From Tupaia tana (taxonomy: Eukaryota; Chordata; Mammalia; Scandentia; Tupaiidae), in the NCBI GenBank assembly GCA_026018925.1, contig JAKSZU010000009.1:30882083-30946082 (forward strand): a stretch of 64,000 bases of DNA. Reading direction: 5' to 3'. A program made the translations under genes and the position numbers. Of this stretch, positions 10,241 to 21,856 are shown in pieces. The notes under the pieces were generated by a model. It was given only the letters and a program-made list of their open reading frames with translations, searched no databases and had not been told where the DNA came from. Position 1 is the stretch's first letter. Every line of letters begins with the position of its first letter.

Positions 10241-11746
10241 ACCCATCCCATGCTAACCCTCCCTTACTATCTATAGTATCCAAAGTTGCCCTGTCTGCTA
10301 TTATGCCTTCCAATTGTTCAGTTTCCGCTATACAGTGCAGACATTCAGTATATATTGAGCAGGGACATACAAAAATCTGTCTTTCATGGTCTGATTGGCT
10401 TTGCTTAGCATTAAGTCTTCCATATTCATTCAAATTTATATCAAATGTCAGGGTCTTATCGTTTTTTTATGGCAACATAGTAATCCATAGAGCACATATG
10501 CCACGTTTTTTAAATTCACTCATCTATTTTTTGACATTTGGCTTAATCTACCAATTGTAAATAATGCTGCAATAAACTTGAAAGTGTGCATGCTTTCCTT
10601 TTCTTGGGTAAATACCTAAGAGTTGAATTACTGGATCATATGATAGTTCTATTTGTAGGTCTCTAAGGAATCTCCAGATTGTTCTCCATGGTGGTTGTAG
10701 TAATATACATTCCCACCAATAGTGTAGGACAGTTCCCTTTTCACCACAGCCTCACCAGCACTTTTCATTATTTATTTTTATAATCTTTGTCATCTGACTA
10801 GGGTTAAATGAGATCTCATTTGGTTAAATGAGATCTCATTTTGGTTTTGATTTGCATTTCCCTTATGATATGAGATATTAGGCATGTTTTCATGTGCTTT
10901 TGGGCTGTTTACATGTTTTCCTTGGAGAGTTGTCTTTTCAGCTCTTCTTCCCATCTTTTAATTAGGTTGGTTAATTTTTTGTGAGTAAGCTGCTTGAGTT
11001 CCCTGTATTTTCTGATTATCAGTCCCTTATCTGAGGTATAATTTTTAAATATATTCTCCCACTCTGAGGCTTGTCTCTTCACTCTAGTTATTGTTTCTTT
11101 CACTATGCAGAAGCTTTTTAGCCTAAAGTCGCCCCACTTGTCTATTTTTGAGACTATTGCCTGTGCTTTGGGGGTCATCTTTAAAAGTCTTTGCCTACTC
11201 CATAGTCTCAAAGAGTTTTTTCTTGTTTCCCCCCAGTAATTTTATAGTTTGAGGTTTTATGTTTAGATCCTTAATCCATTTTGAGTTGATTTTTGTTAGT
11301 GGTGAGAGATAGGGTCCAGTTTCATTCTTCTGCAGGTGGATATCCAGTTTTCCCAGCACCATTTGCTGAAGAGATTTTATTTTCCCCTCTGGATTTGTCT
11401 TCTGTCCTTTGTCAAAGATCAGTTGGCTGTATGTTTTCAGGTTTATTTTTGGGTTCTCGATTCTGTTTCATCAGTCTACCTGTATTTTTTTCCTCAAAAA
11501 ACCATGCTTTTTAAAATTACCACATCTTTGTAATATGTTTTGAGGTCAAGAAGGGAGATGCTTCCTACTTTATCCCTTTTCTACAGTATTTCTTTGGTGA
11601 AATTGAGTCTTTCTGATTTCAGAAAAATTTTATGAATGTTTTTTCTCTCTCTATGAAGAATATTTCTGGTAGTTTGAACAGAATTGCATTAAATTTGTAA
11701 ACTAATTTGGGTAGGATTGAGATTTTGATTATATTAATTCTTTCAG

Positions 11747-11995
11747 GGCTAGCTGGTGGTTAGTATTTAAGGCACTAGGCTCCTACTTGGTGGGCTGCAG
11801 TTTGAGTTTGGGACCCAGTGGCTTGAAACACATGCCAGGCATGTGTGCATGTATGCCAAAAATCCCAATAAGAGAATGGAGGAGAAGGGATTGTGGCATA
11901 GCAACCCCCCCCACCTTCTAGGGGATGATCTCACTTTCTGTCTCTTTGTCTAACCGGCAAGCACCTATACCCTATAGAAAAACTCTCTCTCAAAA
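11747..11995 (+). mobile_element. tRNA-headed SINE, long form, with TSD
   Basis: Plus-strand copy in the antisense L1. The flanks AATTCTTTCAG (11736-11746) and AATTCTTCCAG (11996-12006) match at 10 of 11 positions. Confidence 0.9.
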
Positions 11996-12267
11996 AATTC
12001 TTCCAGTCCAGTAACATGAAATTTCTTTCCACTTTTTTGAATAATTTTCAATTTCACTTTTTTGTTTTACTTTTCCTTGTATAGGTCTTTTACTTCTTTG
12101 GTTAGTTTTATTACTAGGTATCTTATACTTTTTCTGGCTATTGTAAATCAGATTACTTTCCTCAGTTCTATTGCAGTCTGCTCCTTTTTCCTTTGAAATG
12201 CTATAGATTTTTGCATATTGATTTTGTATCCTGCCACTTTACTGTATTCATTTAGCACTTACAGGAG

Positions 12268-12291
12268 GGTGTGTGTGTGTGTGTGTGTGTG
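12268..12291 (+). repeat. (TG)n microsatellite
   Basis: About 11 TG units inside the antisense L1 ORF2. Confidence 0.9.
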
Positions 12292-13881
12292 TATTTTTGT
12301 ATGTATTCTTTTGGATTTTCTATGAATACAATATCATCTGCAAATAGAGATGCTTTCACTTCTTTCCTTATTCGAGTATGTTTTATCTTAGTCTCTTATC
12401 TCATTGCATTGGCTAGGACTTTAAGCACTATTTTGCAAAGGAGTAGAGAAAGTAGGCAGCCTTGTCTTGTTCCAATTTGCTTTTTCCCATTCAGTATGAT
12501 GGTAGGTATGGGTTTTTCATACATATGACTTTTATTATGTTGAGAAATGTCCCTTCTCTTCCATTTTGTTGAATCTTAATCATGAAGGGATGCTGCATTT
12601 TAACAAACACTTATTCCACATTGATTGGTATGATCATACATTTTTATCTTTCCTCCTGTTAATATGGTGTATTACATTATGGTTTTGCATATGTTGAACC
12701 ATCCTTGCATCCCTGGAATAAAGCCTACCTTGTTGTGGTGTAGAATCTTTTACATGTGTCATTGGTACAATGCCAGTATCTTGTTGTTAATTTTTGCATC
12801 AATATTCACCAGAGATATTATTCTGTAGTTTCTTTTTGTGTTATTCCCTTCTCTGTTTTGGAGATGAGGGTGATGGAGGCTTCTTAAAATAAATTTCAAA
12901 GAGTTCCTTCCTTTTGGATCTTTAAAAAATAGTTTGAGTAGAATGGAGGTTAGCTCTTCTTTAAAAGTTGTATAGAATTCAGAAACTCTCAGGTCCTGGG
13001 TTGTTCTTTGTTAGGATATTATATATTACTGATTCAGTTTCATTGCTTGTTATTGGTCTATTCAGGCTTTCTACATCTTCCTGATTCAGTCTTGGTAGAT
13101 TACATATGTCACGAAATTTGTCCATCTCATCCAGGTTTTCTCTCTTTTTTTTTGGCATATAGTTGCTCATAGTATTCTTTAATAACCTTTTGTATTTCTG
13201 TTTTATGTGTTGTAATATAGGCTGTTTCATTGCAAATTTGATTTATTTGGTTACTTTCTCACTTAGTCTTAGTCTAGCTAACACTGTATCAATTATATTT
13301 ATTTTCTCAAAGAACCAGTTTTTTAATTTCATTTATTTTCTGTATAGTTCATTTATCCTCTATTTAATTTATTTCTGCTCTAATCTTTCTTTTCTTCTGG
13401 AAATTTTTCAACTTTTTGTTGTTGTTTTTCCAGTTCTCTGAGGTGTGTTGTTAGGTTATCTATTTGTCACTTTTCCTTCTGTGTATTACGTGCACTAATT
13501 GCTATGAACTTCCCTCTTATGACACAGCTTTTGCTGTGTCCTATAGATTATGCAAACTCTTGTTCATTGGTTTCAATGAATCCTTTGATTTCTGTCTCAA
13601 TGTTGTCAGTGACTTTGAAGTCATTCAGGAGTAGGTTGTTTAGTTCCCATACGTGGAGGAGTCCGACCCGGCGAGGCCCCAGGGTCTGTCTGAGCCCCCC
13701 CAGACTTTTGAGCTCCGCTTTAGGTCAGATCAATATGCTGGCAAAACCACTGTTGTGCACCCCCTGACCTTGGAACAAAGCTTGGGTCAATTAGCATGTC
13801 AGCAAGGCTGCTTGCTATTTGCTCCAGAAAACTGGTAGCCTTGCTGGGAAGCGACCCCCCTCTGACTCCCCAATTTACTAC

Positions 13882-13888
13882 TATAAAA
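13882..13888 (+). promoter_or_regulatory. Candidate TATA box of the solo LTR
   Basis: TATAAAA about 230 bp into the LTR. The long remaining LTR makes its role as the main start site uncertain. Confidence 0.35.
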
Positions 13889-14300
13889 GAATCGCATAGC
13901 TCTCTTATACATCCTGAGTATATGATAAAATTTTCCAGGAACTCCCCTGACCGCTCCCCTTTGCTATAATCACCTACTATTAATTACAATGCTTTATCTC
14001 CATGGTCACAGTAGAGGGTGGGCTGAAGTTCTATCTAGGCGGAAACGGTCTTTGGAAGGCCCTTCAAAATACATTTAAGGTAAACTTAATCCTTTCTTTA
14101 TGTAAAATAGGATTAGGCCAAAACTGGCCCAGGACCACCCCCCTCCCTTCACCAAGCGAAATAGATAAATATTTTAGGACTCCTCAAATCAAGTTTTAGA
14201 TCCGTATAAAACTATGTAAGTATCATTCTTTATTAAGATCCATAGGAACTAATATCTATTCTTGAGATTTTCTTTTCTCAGAGCCATTCCTAGTAATCAC

Positions 14301-14311
14301 AAGATGGCTGC
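14301..14311 (+). promoter_or_regulatory. Candidate YY1 site in the solo LTR
   Basis: AAGATGGCTGC resembles the AAGATGGCGGC core of YY1 sites. Confidence 0.35.
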
Positions 14312-14506
14312 TGTGCTGTTGCTTACCGGAACCACCTTCCTGAAACTGCATTCTATAGAGACCCACCTACAATTGCGGAAATGCCCGACACCCACCCTTA
14401 ATCCAACCCTAAATAGAATCTATGTTCCCTTTTGTTAAAACCTTTATGAGCTAATAATTGAAAGCACGAAGCCCCTCTCCCATTTACTTGCATGTAACAC
14501 ATTTTC

Positions 14507-14512
14507 AATAAA
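14507..14512 (+). promoter_or_regulatory. Candidate LTR polyadenylation signal
   Basis: AATAAA 160 bp before the LTR end, the usual place for an R-region signal. Confidence 0.6.
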
Positions 14513-15499
14513 AAGGCACGATGATTCCTAGCAGTTGTCACTCCTCAGAGAGCGATCTTTGGGGAGTGTCCGGCATAGGACGTGTGTGAAAAGGCATCGA
14601 GGCCTGTGTCTTCTGTTTACCTGCGCCGCCTCCGTCGAAATAACCCACCCCCGCCGAGGCTGGTCCCCGGCAGATACGTTAATGTATTTTTGAGTTTTTT
14701 TTTTCTTTTCTGAAATTTATTTCCAGTTTAATTTTATCATGGTCAGAGAAGATGTTGGATATAGTTTCCATGCTTTTGAATGTGTAACATCTTGTTTTGT
14801 GCCCTATCATGTAGTCAGTCTTCAAAATGGTTCTATGCAAGGGTAAAAGAAATGTATATTTTGTCATCATCGGGTGAAAGGTTCTATAGATATTTAGATC
14901 CCATATTTTTTTGCTTATTATTTTGTTTAGATGCTCTGTCCAAAGGAGATAGCAAGGTATTGAGATCCCCCGAAATTAGTGTGTTGGTGTCTATCTGTCC
15001 TTTTAGATCTAGCAGTCTTCGTTTCACATATGTGGGTGCTCTTGAGTTGGGTGCATAGATACTTGTTAAGTGTTATATCCTCTTGGTCAATTAGCCCTTT
15101 TAGTACTATATAATGTCCTACTTTGCCTCTTGCAGTTTTTGTTTTAAAACCTATTTTTTCTGATATGGGTATCATGACTCCAGTCTCCTTTTTTTATTTC
15201 TTAGGCTATGTATATATTTATCCATGAGGTGTGTTTCTTATAGGCAGCAAATAGTGGGTTTCTGTTTTTTATCCATTCAACTAGTCTGTGTCTTTTGATT
15301 GGTTGGTTTTTATTCTTTTATTTCTATCTGTCTCTCTCTAGTGTTCCTGATATAGTACTCCCTTTTGTACTTCTTGAAGAGCTGGTCTAGTATTGGTGAA
15401 TTATTTGTTTTTGTTTGTCTGAGAATGAGTTTATTCATTCTTTCTATTTGAAGGATAATCTTGCCAGGTATAGTATTGTTGGCTGAAGTTGTTTTTATT

Positions 15500-16250
15500 T
15501 TAGTATTTTGAACATGTCTTTCCATCCTTTTCTTGCCTTCATTGTTTCAGTTGAGTGGTCTGATGTTAGCTTAAATGGTTAAACTTTGTATGTGACTTGG
15601 TGTTTCCATCTTGTCATTTTTAGAATCTTGTCTGTAATTTTTACCATTCTGGCTATGATGTGACATGGAGAGGGTCTTCTTATGTTGACTCAATTTAGGG
15701 TCCTTTGTATTTCTTTAGTCTGGGTATCTGACTGCTTCTCTAGATTGGGGAAGTTTTCTGCAAGTGTTTCATGGAATAGACCCTTCTATGTCTTTGTGTG
15801 ATTCTTCACCTTTTGGGATACCTGTTTGGATATTTGGGCATTTAATTGCATTTAGTATTTCCTGTATGTTGTCCTCATTTTATAAAATTATTTTTTTGTT
15901 ATTTTTAGTAGTTTTATCTAAGTCAAACATTATGTCTTCTAGCTCAGAGGTTCTGACTTCTGCTTTATCCAATCTGCTATTAATACTTTTGAAGGTCGTG
16001 ATTTCCTGTATTACTGTCTTCATCTCCAGGAGTTCTGATTGGTTCTTTTTTATGGTGTCCATCTTCTTCAAATCCTGTAAAGACTTCCTCATCTCTGTCA
16101 CCATGAATATTCTGAAATATTCTCTAACATTCTTGTGGATTCTTTTGTGCTGTCTATGGTTGACATTGAGTTGGTATGTTCCATTGAAAGAGAGGGTTTT
16201 TTAAATTGTTTTCTCATATTTCTTGTGCCTCTGAGCTGTTTTCTAGTCAT
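15500..16250 (-). pseudogene. L1 ORF1 pseudogene
   Basis: The minus strand encodes a coiled-coil stretch (16104-15880, with 'RLDKAEVRTSELED') followed by broken text matching the RNA-binding and C-terminal part, ending near 15500 ('KARKGWKDMFKIL'). ORF1 proteins are RNA-binding trimers that coat L1 RNA. Stops and a frameshift inactivate it. Confidence 0.75.
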
Positions 16251-16259
16251 CTGATGAAT

Positions 16260-16790
16260 TATACACTTCTTACTTTTCTGGTGTCGATTCTATAATGACG
16301 GAGGTAGAAGAACTCTACTTTTTAAGATGTGTTCTTGGTAGAGAGCCTTGTCTTCTAATCAGAGAAGTGTGTATATAGCTAACTTTCCTTCCCCAGTCTC
16401 TTGGGAATAGGTGAACCTACGGCTGAGCTTGAGAGTTTTACCTGTGGGAGGGAGTAGGAGTCATGTCGAGTTATGTGTTCTGTATGGCTCAGTAAACTAT
16501 GAAATCTCAAAATATTCCTGGGTGGGCAGAAGGCAGCTGGGGGTCTGGGGCCTGTCTGGGATGTACCTGGGGCAGTCAGAAGGCAGGGGAAGATCTCAGG
16601 TGGTCTTCCTGCCTCAGTTGATCTCACTGACTGCTGCCGATCCCTGCTCCATGGCTACAGGCTCAGGGAATGATGGCAAAAGGGATGTGGGAGGGGCTGT
16701 TCTGGGATTTACCTGGGGCAGTGACAAGGCAGTGGGCGATCTCTATGAAGCAGGGAGCAGCAGCAGTCAGTGAAGTAGGAAAATACTAAC
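16260..16790 (-). promoter_or_regulatory. L1 5'UTR with a 146-bp tandem repeat
   Basis: GC-rich stretch upstream (minus strand) of ORF1. ACCTGGGGCAGT with following 'aaggcag..g..gatctc' occurs at 16565 and 16711, period 146 bp. A third partial match begins near 16516. L1 5'UTRs carry the internal promoter, and in mouse they consist of about 200-bp monomers. Confidence 0.6.
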
Positions 16791-16799
16791 AATATTATT

Positions 16800-17149
16800 T
16801 TTACATAGAAAAATAAGTCATACCTTTTGTGATGGCCTAGTATATTCTTGCTTTGTCATATACATTTTAAGGCCAGCTTAATCTATTTTTATAGTAAAGC
16901 TTGCTGGTACTATGATTGACATTGAATTACATATATACATTAATTTGTAGAGAAAAACAGCTTGAAATTATTGAATATTGAATTCTTCAATTGGAGCATG
17001 ATTTTTATCTTGATTTATGTAAGTCTCAGTGTTTTATACTTTTCAGTTATAGAGATCTGGCATGTCTTTCCTTTTATATTATTCTAGATTTTTCAAGCTT
17101 CGATGCTATTGTAAATTGTACTTTTTATTGTTTCATTTTACAATAGTTT

Positions 17150-17150
<1 letters not shown>
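16800..17150 (-). mobile_element. Older L1 fragment, antisense
   Basis: The plus strand reads like inverted L1 ORF2 C-terminal sequence ('tgacattgaatta', 'tctggcatgtctttcc'). More diverged than 10066-16790. Confidence 0.5.
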
Positions 17151-17153
<3 letters not shown>

Positions 17154-17186
<33 letters not shown>

Positions 17187-17415
17187 AGGGTGCATTTGCT
17201 CATCAGAGAATGACAGAGAGAGAGACAGAAAATGAGACATCACTCCACAAGGGGGATGGCCACACACAATCCCTTCTCCTCCACTTCCTCTCAGTATTTT
17301 GGGCATCCACACTCTTGTGCCCCATGTGATTTTCAAACCACCAGATCTGGGACTCAAACTGAGAATCTGGTCATATGGAATTCACTGCTCTAACCTCCAT
17401 ATCACCTGGTGAAAT
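17154..17415 (-). mobile_element. tRNA-headed SINE, long form
   Basis: Minus-strand copy starting with a 27-base T run (17154-17180, the A tail), then the 'tgctgtagggtgcat' end block and a decayed head. Confidence 0.85.
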
Positions 17416-17419
17416 GTTG

Positions 17420-17860
17420 TTGAAACTTATCTTTTTCTTAGGTTCTTTTTGCTGTTGTTGTAAAGATTAATTCTCCATTCTTTCATAAATGTTAGATAAA
17501 CAGTAAACTTTATGAGTAGTTAAATGTTGGAAAATGACTTTATTCTTTTCCCATGATTGATTTATGGTTCAGTATAATTTACTAAGTAGGTGGAAGGTGT
17601 GCTGCAATATTTGTTGCAATTCATTTTATCTCATAAAGAGATAACATGATAGTCTTATTGTTTCTTTGCAATAGAATTTTTTCTGCTTAAGAAGTTTTTA
17701 GAATTTCTTCTTTATATTTAGTTTGCTGTAATTTTACAATAATGTCTTTAGGCATGAGTTTTTTTTTTAAATGCATGCTGTATGACATTAAATGAACTAT
17801 TTCAATTTGAAGGCACATGTCTTCTTTTTTTTTTGGACTAGTATTTTTTAATATTATTTC
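17420..17860. other. Unassigned AT-rich stretch
   Basis: No gene or repeat recognised. T-rich runs suggest old antisense L1, without a clear match. Confidence 0.4.
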
Positions 17861-17875
17861 TTCAAAATTTTCCCT

Positions 17876-19587
17876 CTTATTTAAGGAGTATTTACCTACT
17901 CCAATGTCTGCCAGGTTCCCTAGTGTTTTCAACCAGTAGTTTTAGAGTTTGAAGTCTAAGGTTTAGATCTTTGATCAACTTCGAGTTAATTTTTGTTAAT
18001 GGTGATAGGTAGGGGGTCCAGGTTCATCATTCTGCATGTGGATACCCAGTTTTACCAGAACCATTTGCTAAAGAGGTTTTTCTTTCTCACAGGTTTGACT
18101 GGTACACTTTGTCAAAAAAAATAAGGAGGCAAAGTATTAACTTCACAAAGAAATGTGGTATTATCTGTTGAAGATATTTTGGAGTTTTATCAATTGTATT
18201 AGGGAGAAATGTTCACCTGTTGAAATACCCATTTTGTAAGACAAATAATAATGTGATTGAATGTATAAAAGAATGAAATGAAAAATAAATTAATTAATAA
18301 AAAAATCAGTTACCTCTATGTTTTGAGGTTTACTTCTGGAGTCTCTACTCTGTTCCATTGATCCACCTGCCTGTTTTTGTGCCAATATCATGCTGTTTTA
18401 AATATCATAGTTTTGTAATATATTTTGGGGTCAGGGAGTGAGATGCTTCCTACTCCACTCTTAAAAATAAACAATCAGGATTACATTAGATTAAGAAGTT
18501 TCTGCACGCAAAAAAGCACATTACTTGGTGTGAATCAACAACACTTGGAATGGGAGAATATTATTGTAAACTATATCTCAGGTAAGGGACTGATAACCAG
18601 AATACACAGGGAACTCAAGCAACTTAACACCCCAATTAAAAATGATCCACCCAACTAAAAGATGGGAAAATGAGCTGAGCAAAGAACTCTCTAAGGAAGA
18701 CATATGAACAGACAAAAAACATATGAGAAAATGCTCAACATCCTTCATCATAAAGGTGATGTAGATCAAAACAACCATAATGATACCACGTAACCCCAGT
18801 CAGAATTGTGAAGATTATAAAAACAAAACAATGATACGTGCTGGTGGAGCTGTGGTGAAAGGGGAATTATCCCATACTGTTGGCAGGAATGTAATTGGTC
18901 CAGTCACTGTGGAGAACAATATGGAGGTTCCTCAAAAATCTACAAATAGAACAACCACATAACCTAGCAATTCCATTCCTGGGTATCTACTCAAAATATA
19001 GGAAAATGCTCAGTTGGAAAAGTACTTGCACATCCATGTTTATTGCAGCATTATTCACAATTGCTAAGAGATGAAACCAACCCAAATGTCCATGAACAAA
19101 TGAATGGTTTGAAGAAGTGTGGCACATATACTTTATGGAATACTATTTAGCCATAAAAAATCCCCAATAAGATCCTGGTATTTGGTATAAAGTAGATGAA
19201 TATGGAAGATTTGCTGTTAAGTGAAGCAAGCCAAACTATGAAAGAGAGATATTGTATGTCTCCACTTAACTTATATCAACTATCCACACTTTATAACAGA
19301 AACTGAAAGATTGGAGGATATAGAAGCATTCAAAATGTTTATTGATACTGGAGACAGTGTGGGAAGAGGATTAAGATAGGGGAGAGTGTGAGGAAAGATA
19401 TTAAGGAGAATAATAGAGAGACAAGACATTTATAGGATATAGAAATGGATTATTATCTGTTGATGATAAAGTGTTTAGTATCCTCGACTGGACTGGTGTG
19501 AAGTGTATTCATGTGTGGTTAATTCACTGTACAAGCTAAGTGATGTGTAGTGATTGAATATATAAAATAAATTTTAAAAAGACAATA
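17876..19587 (+). mobile_element. 5'-inverted (twin-primed) L1 insertion with perfect TSD
   Basis: 17876-18460 is L1 ORF2 in antisense. 18462-19587 is the directly following part of ORF2 plus 3'UTR in sense, with about 25 bp lost at the junction by comparison with the copy at 49930-50130. A perfect 13-bp duplication CAAAATTTTCCCT lies at 17863-17875 and 19588-19600. This is the signature of twin priming. A sense L1 3'UTR piece (18116-18300) interrupts the inverted arm. Frames are broken. Confidence 0.85.
18116..18300 (+). mobile_element. L1 3'UTR fragment (form 2) nested in an inverted L1
   Basis: Short sense insertion ending in an A-rich tail (about 18280-18300). The antisense L1 'ctttgtcaaaaa' / 'aatcagtta' text on either side becomes continuous when it is removed. 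Confidence 0.7.
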
Positions 19588-19616
19588 CAAAATTTTCCCT
19601 TAACAAATAAAAATTA

Positions 19617-19795
19617 TTTCTTCTATTTTTTTTAATTGCCAGATGGCATGTGCTCTAGTTAGAGAGAGACAGAAAGAAAGAGAAAGGGAGAAATCATCCC
19701 AAATGGGCTGGTCATACCATAACTTCTTCTCTTTCATTTCTTAATCTTGTTGGGATTTGAGGCATACATACACATACACACACACCTGGGCTCTT
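19617..19795 (-). mobile_element. tRNA-headed SINE, outer copy, first part
   Basis: Minus-strand long-form copy. Its tail and central blocks are here. Its tRNA-like head continues at 20072-20165 beyond another SINE. Confidence 0.7.
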
Positions 19796-20071
19796 TTTCT
19801 TTTTAGCATTTTGCCAAAGAATTCATATACTCACCAGAGAGAGATAGAGAAACAGAGAGAGAGAGAAAACGGAGAGGATAAAGCACCCGTCATGGGAAAT
19901 GGTCATGCTTCAGTTCTTTCTCTTCCATTTCTCCCACTTTGCAGGATTTTATACACACTAGCATATATATAACCAATATGTTTTTCAAGCCACCAGGCCT
20001 GGGACTCAGCCACATGGTTGACCATGTAGGATCCAGCCACCTTAACCACCAGGCCATGCATAGGCTGGCCA
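19796..20071 (-). mobile_element. tRNA-headed SINE nested in another SINE
   Basis: A complete minus-strand copy inserted in the copy at 19617-20165. The inner copy ends 'ggctggcc' near 20071. Confidence 0.7.
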
Positions 20072-20165
20072 CTAGTATCCTTTTCAATTTGTTAGAGTTG
20101 GGATTTGAGCTGCACAATCAGTCAAGTGTGATCCAGTTTCCTTAACCTCTAGGCTATGTGGTGAG
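20072..20165 (-). mobile_element. tRNA-headed SINE, outer copy, head part
   Basis: Degraded head region ('gggatttgagctgcac', 'ccttaacctctaggc') that completes the outer copy begun at 19617. Confidence 0.55.
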
Positions 20166-21240
20166 ACCTATTGCTTTTATTTTCCTAACTCTTTGTGACA
20201 CATATATTAAATGTTCAACCTTTTGACTTGATTCTGGGTATTCCCTATCTTCATTCTCATAGCTTCTATCTCTTTGAATATTTTCTTTTAATTCTGGGAA
20301 ATTTCCTTGACTCCATTTTTCATACTCTCTTTTTATATTTGTTACCACATAATTAAATTTCAAGTACTCTGAGTTATTTCTTTATTCTTTTGCATAGCAC
20401 CATATTCTTATGTTAGGGGTGCAATATCTTCTTAAAACTTTCACAGCATTAATTAGAACATAATTATAGCATATTTTTTACAAGTTCATGTCTTAATTTT
20501 TCTTAGAGTCAATAGTTCCATCTGTTTACTTTGGTTCCCTTTTTTGCCACTCGATTATATTTAGACAGGTAGTATTCCTTTGTTGTTCATTGACTTAAGG
20601 AGTAAAGTAATTTAGATTCCTTAATAGTTTTGTTACTGTTTGTATCATTTTCTTTTCCTCAACAGTTTTCTCCAGTAGAAGAATGGATTTTGAGCTTTTG
20701 TGTATATCAGTGGATCATGTCAATTGACAGGCTTTGCATTAGTATGTGCAAGTGTGCATCGAACAGGAAGCACACACAGAACTCCAACACTAATACTGAG
20801 AAAAGCAAGTTTGTTTTTTCCAGGATGTCAACACCCACACTGGGAGCTCTAACTTTCCACAGGTGGAAATTATTTATAGATTAAACCTCTGGTTTTATCT
20901 TGGGGTTTTATATACCCTGTACAAAGGAAATTGTTGCATAAGCTAATTCATACTGATTTTCTGTAGATAAAACTTCAATCAGTTGCCATTATTTATGGCC
21001 TCTAGCTACTTCTAATCTTAACAATACTGAATTCAATTTTGTACCATCTATGTGGTTTTGCCTCCAAGGAATAAATGTTCCATCTGCTTTTGCTTTATCC
21101 TTTGTCAGTTTCTGGATTGAACACTCACCCTGATTTATCCAATGATATGATGTAAATGACCTAATTATATTTTTTTAAGTTTTTGAAATTCATTATTATC
21201 TTCCAACCAATGCTATCCTCACATCTAAAAATAGCAAGAT
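20166..21240. other. Unassigned AT-rich stretch
   Basis: No gene or repeat recognised with confidence. Frames of 69-84 codons here have no visible domain. The first 200 bp could be old antisense L1. Confidence 0.4.
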
Positions 21241-21330
21241 AGTATACATATATATGTATATATATGTAAAATGTATAAGATATATATATGTACATATATA
21301 TATTTATATCTTACACATATATACTCATAT
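21240..21330 (+). repeat. (AT)n/(TATG)n microsatellite
   Basis: Imperfect alternating AT with GT interruptions. Confidence 0.85.
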
Positions 21331-21559
21331 CATTTTTACTCTAATTTAAATTTGGTTTTCAGCTGAAATAGGAGGCAAATATGTTTAATCAGTTTGCCAT
21401 CCTGTACCAGAAGCCTATATAATTTTTACATCTATATATGAGAAGGTATGTACACCAAATTTACCAGTGAAAACCTGAGACTAGATAACTATATGTAACA
21501 ATTATTATAAATTGTTATTATAATTTTTATGAGATCTTTGTATCTGAATAATAAGGAAA

Positions 21560-21785
21560 TGAATGGCTACATTCTTTTGTGCTTATTATTTGCCAGATAG
21601 TGTTCTAATTTTTTTAACCTGTATTTACTCATTTAATTTTCATGACAACCCTATGAGGTATGTACTATCATTAGCACCATTTTACAAATGGATAAATAAA
21701 GACACAGAAAAGTCATATATATTGCCCAAGGACTCAAAGCAAGTAAATTGTATAGTGCTGGAATTCAAACCCCATGTAGTTTGGT
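21560..21785 (+). mobile_element. MIR
   Basis: Matches MIR order: 'ttatttgccagatagtgttc', 'catttaattttcatgacaac', 'cctatgaggta', 'attttacaaatgg', 'ttgcccaagg' and 'gaattcaaacccc'. Confidence 0.85.
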
Positions 21786-21856
21786 TATAGGTTCTGAATT
21801 TCAAAGACTTTGGTGTTAACTACTACCGAATATATCCTAAGTAAAAAAGTAAGTGG

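Larger units (their letters stand above)
13654..14672 (+). mobile_element. Solo LTR, 1019 bp, with target duplication
   Basis: Begins TGGAGG and ends GGCA, so it has TG...CA ends. It is flanked by CATACG (13648-13653) and GATACG (14673-14678), a 5-6 bp duplication. The flanks rejoin into continuous L1 ORF2. It is GC-richer than its surroundings. Candidate signals are TATAAAA at 13882-13888, a YY1-like AAGATGGCTGC at 14301-14311 and AATAAA at 14507-14512. No internal viral genes remain, so it arose by LTR-LTR recombination. The 6-bp duplication fits class II, and the family is unnamed here. Confidence 0.85.
10800..15300 (-). pseudogene. L1 ORF2 pseudogene (endonuclease, reverse transcriptase)
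   Basis: On the minus strand, 15175-14927 encodes endonuclease-region text ('FKTKTARGKVGHYIVLKG'). The reverse transcriptase catalytic box reads S-L-F-A-D-D at about 12335-12355. The C-terminal domain is near 11210-10910. The reading frame is broken many times and is interrupted by the solo LTR and one SINE. ORF2 proteins nick DNA and reverse transcribe L1 RNA, and also serve SINEs in trans. This copy cannot. Confidence 0.8.
10066..16790 (-). mobile_element. Nearly full-length antisense L1, split by a solo LTR and a SINE
   Basis: Read on the minus strand from 16790 down, this is a whole L1. The 5'UTR with a 146-bp repeat lies at about 16260-16790, ORF1 at 15500-16250, ORF2 from about 15300, and the 3'UTR with a G-rich polypurine tract at 10207-10240. 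Without the LTR (13654-14672) and the SINE (11747-11995) about 5.4 kb remains, close to a typical L1. Stops and shifts break both ORFs, so it is inactive. No clear target duplication was found. Confidence 0.85.

Noticed and set aside
10801-10840. Short tandem repeat 'ggttaaatgagatctcattt' as a possible regulatory dyad
   Set aside because: It is a 20-bp slippage duplication of ordinary L1 ORF2 text, which normally contains the phrase once.
13504-14199. Plus-strand frames of 60-87 codons over the solo LTR
   Set aside because: They start in antisense L1 and cross the LTR boundary. LTRs of this kind are non-coding, and no domain is visible.
15764-16204. 146-codon plus-strand hydrophobic frame resembling a membrane protein
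   Set aside because: It is the complementary shadow of the antisense L1 ORF1 coiled-coil region.
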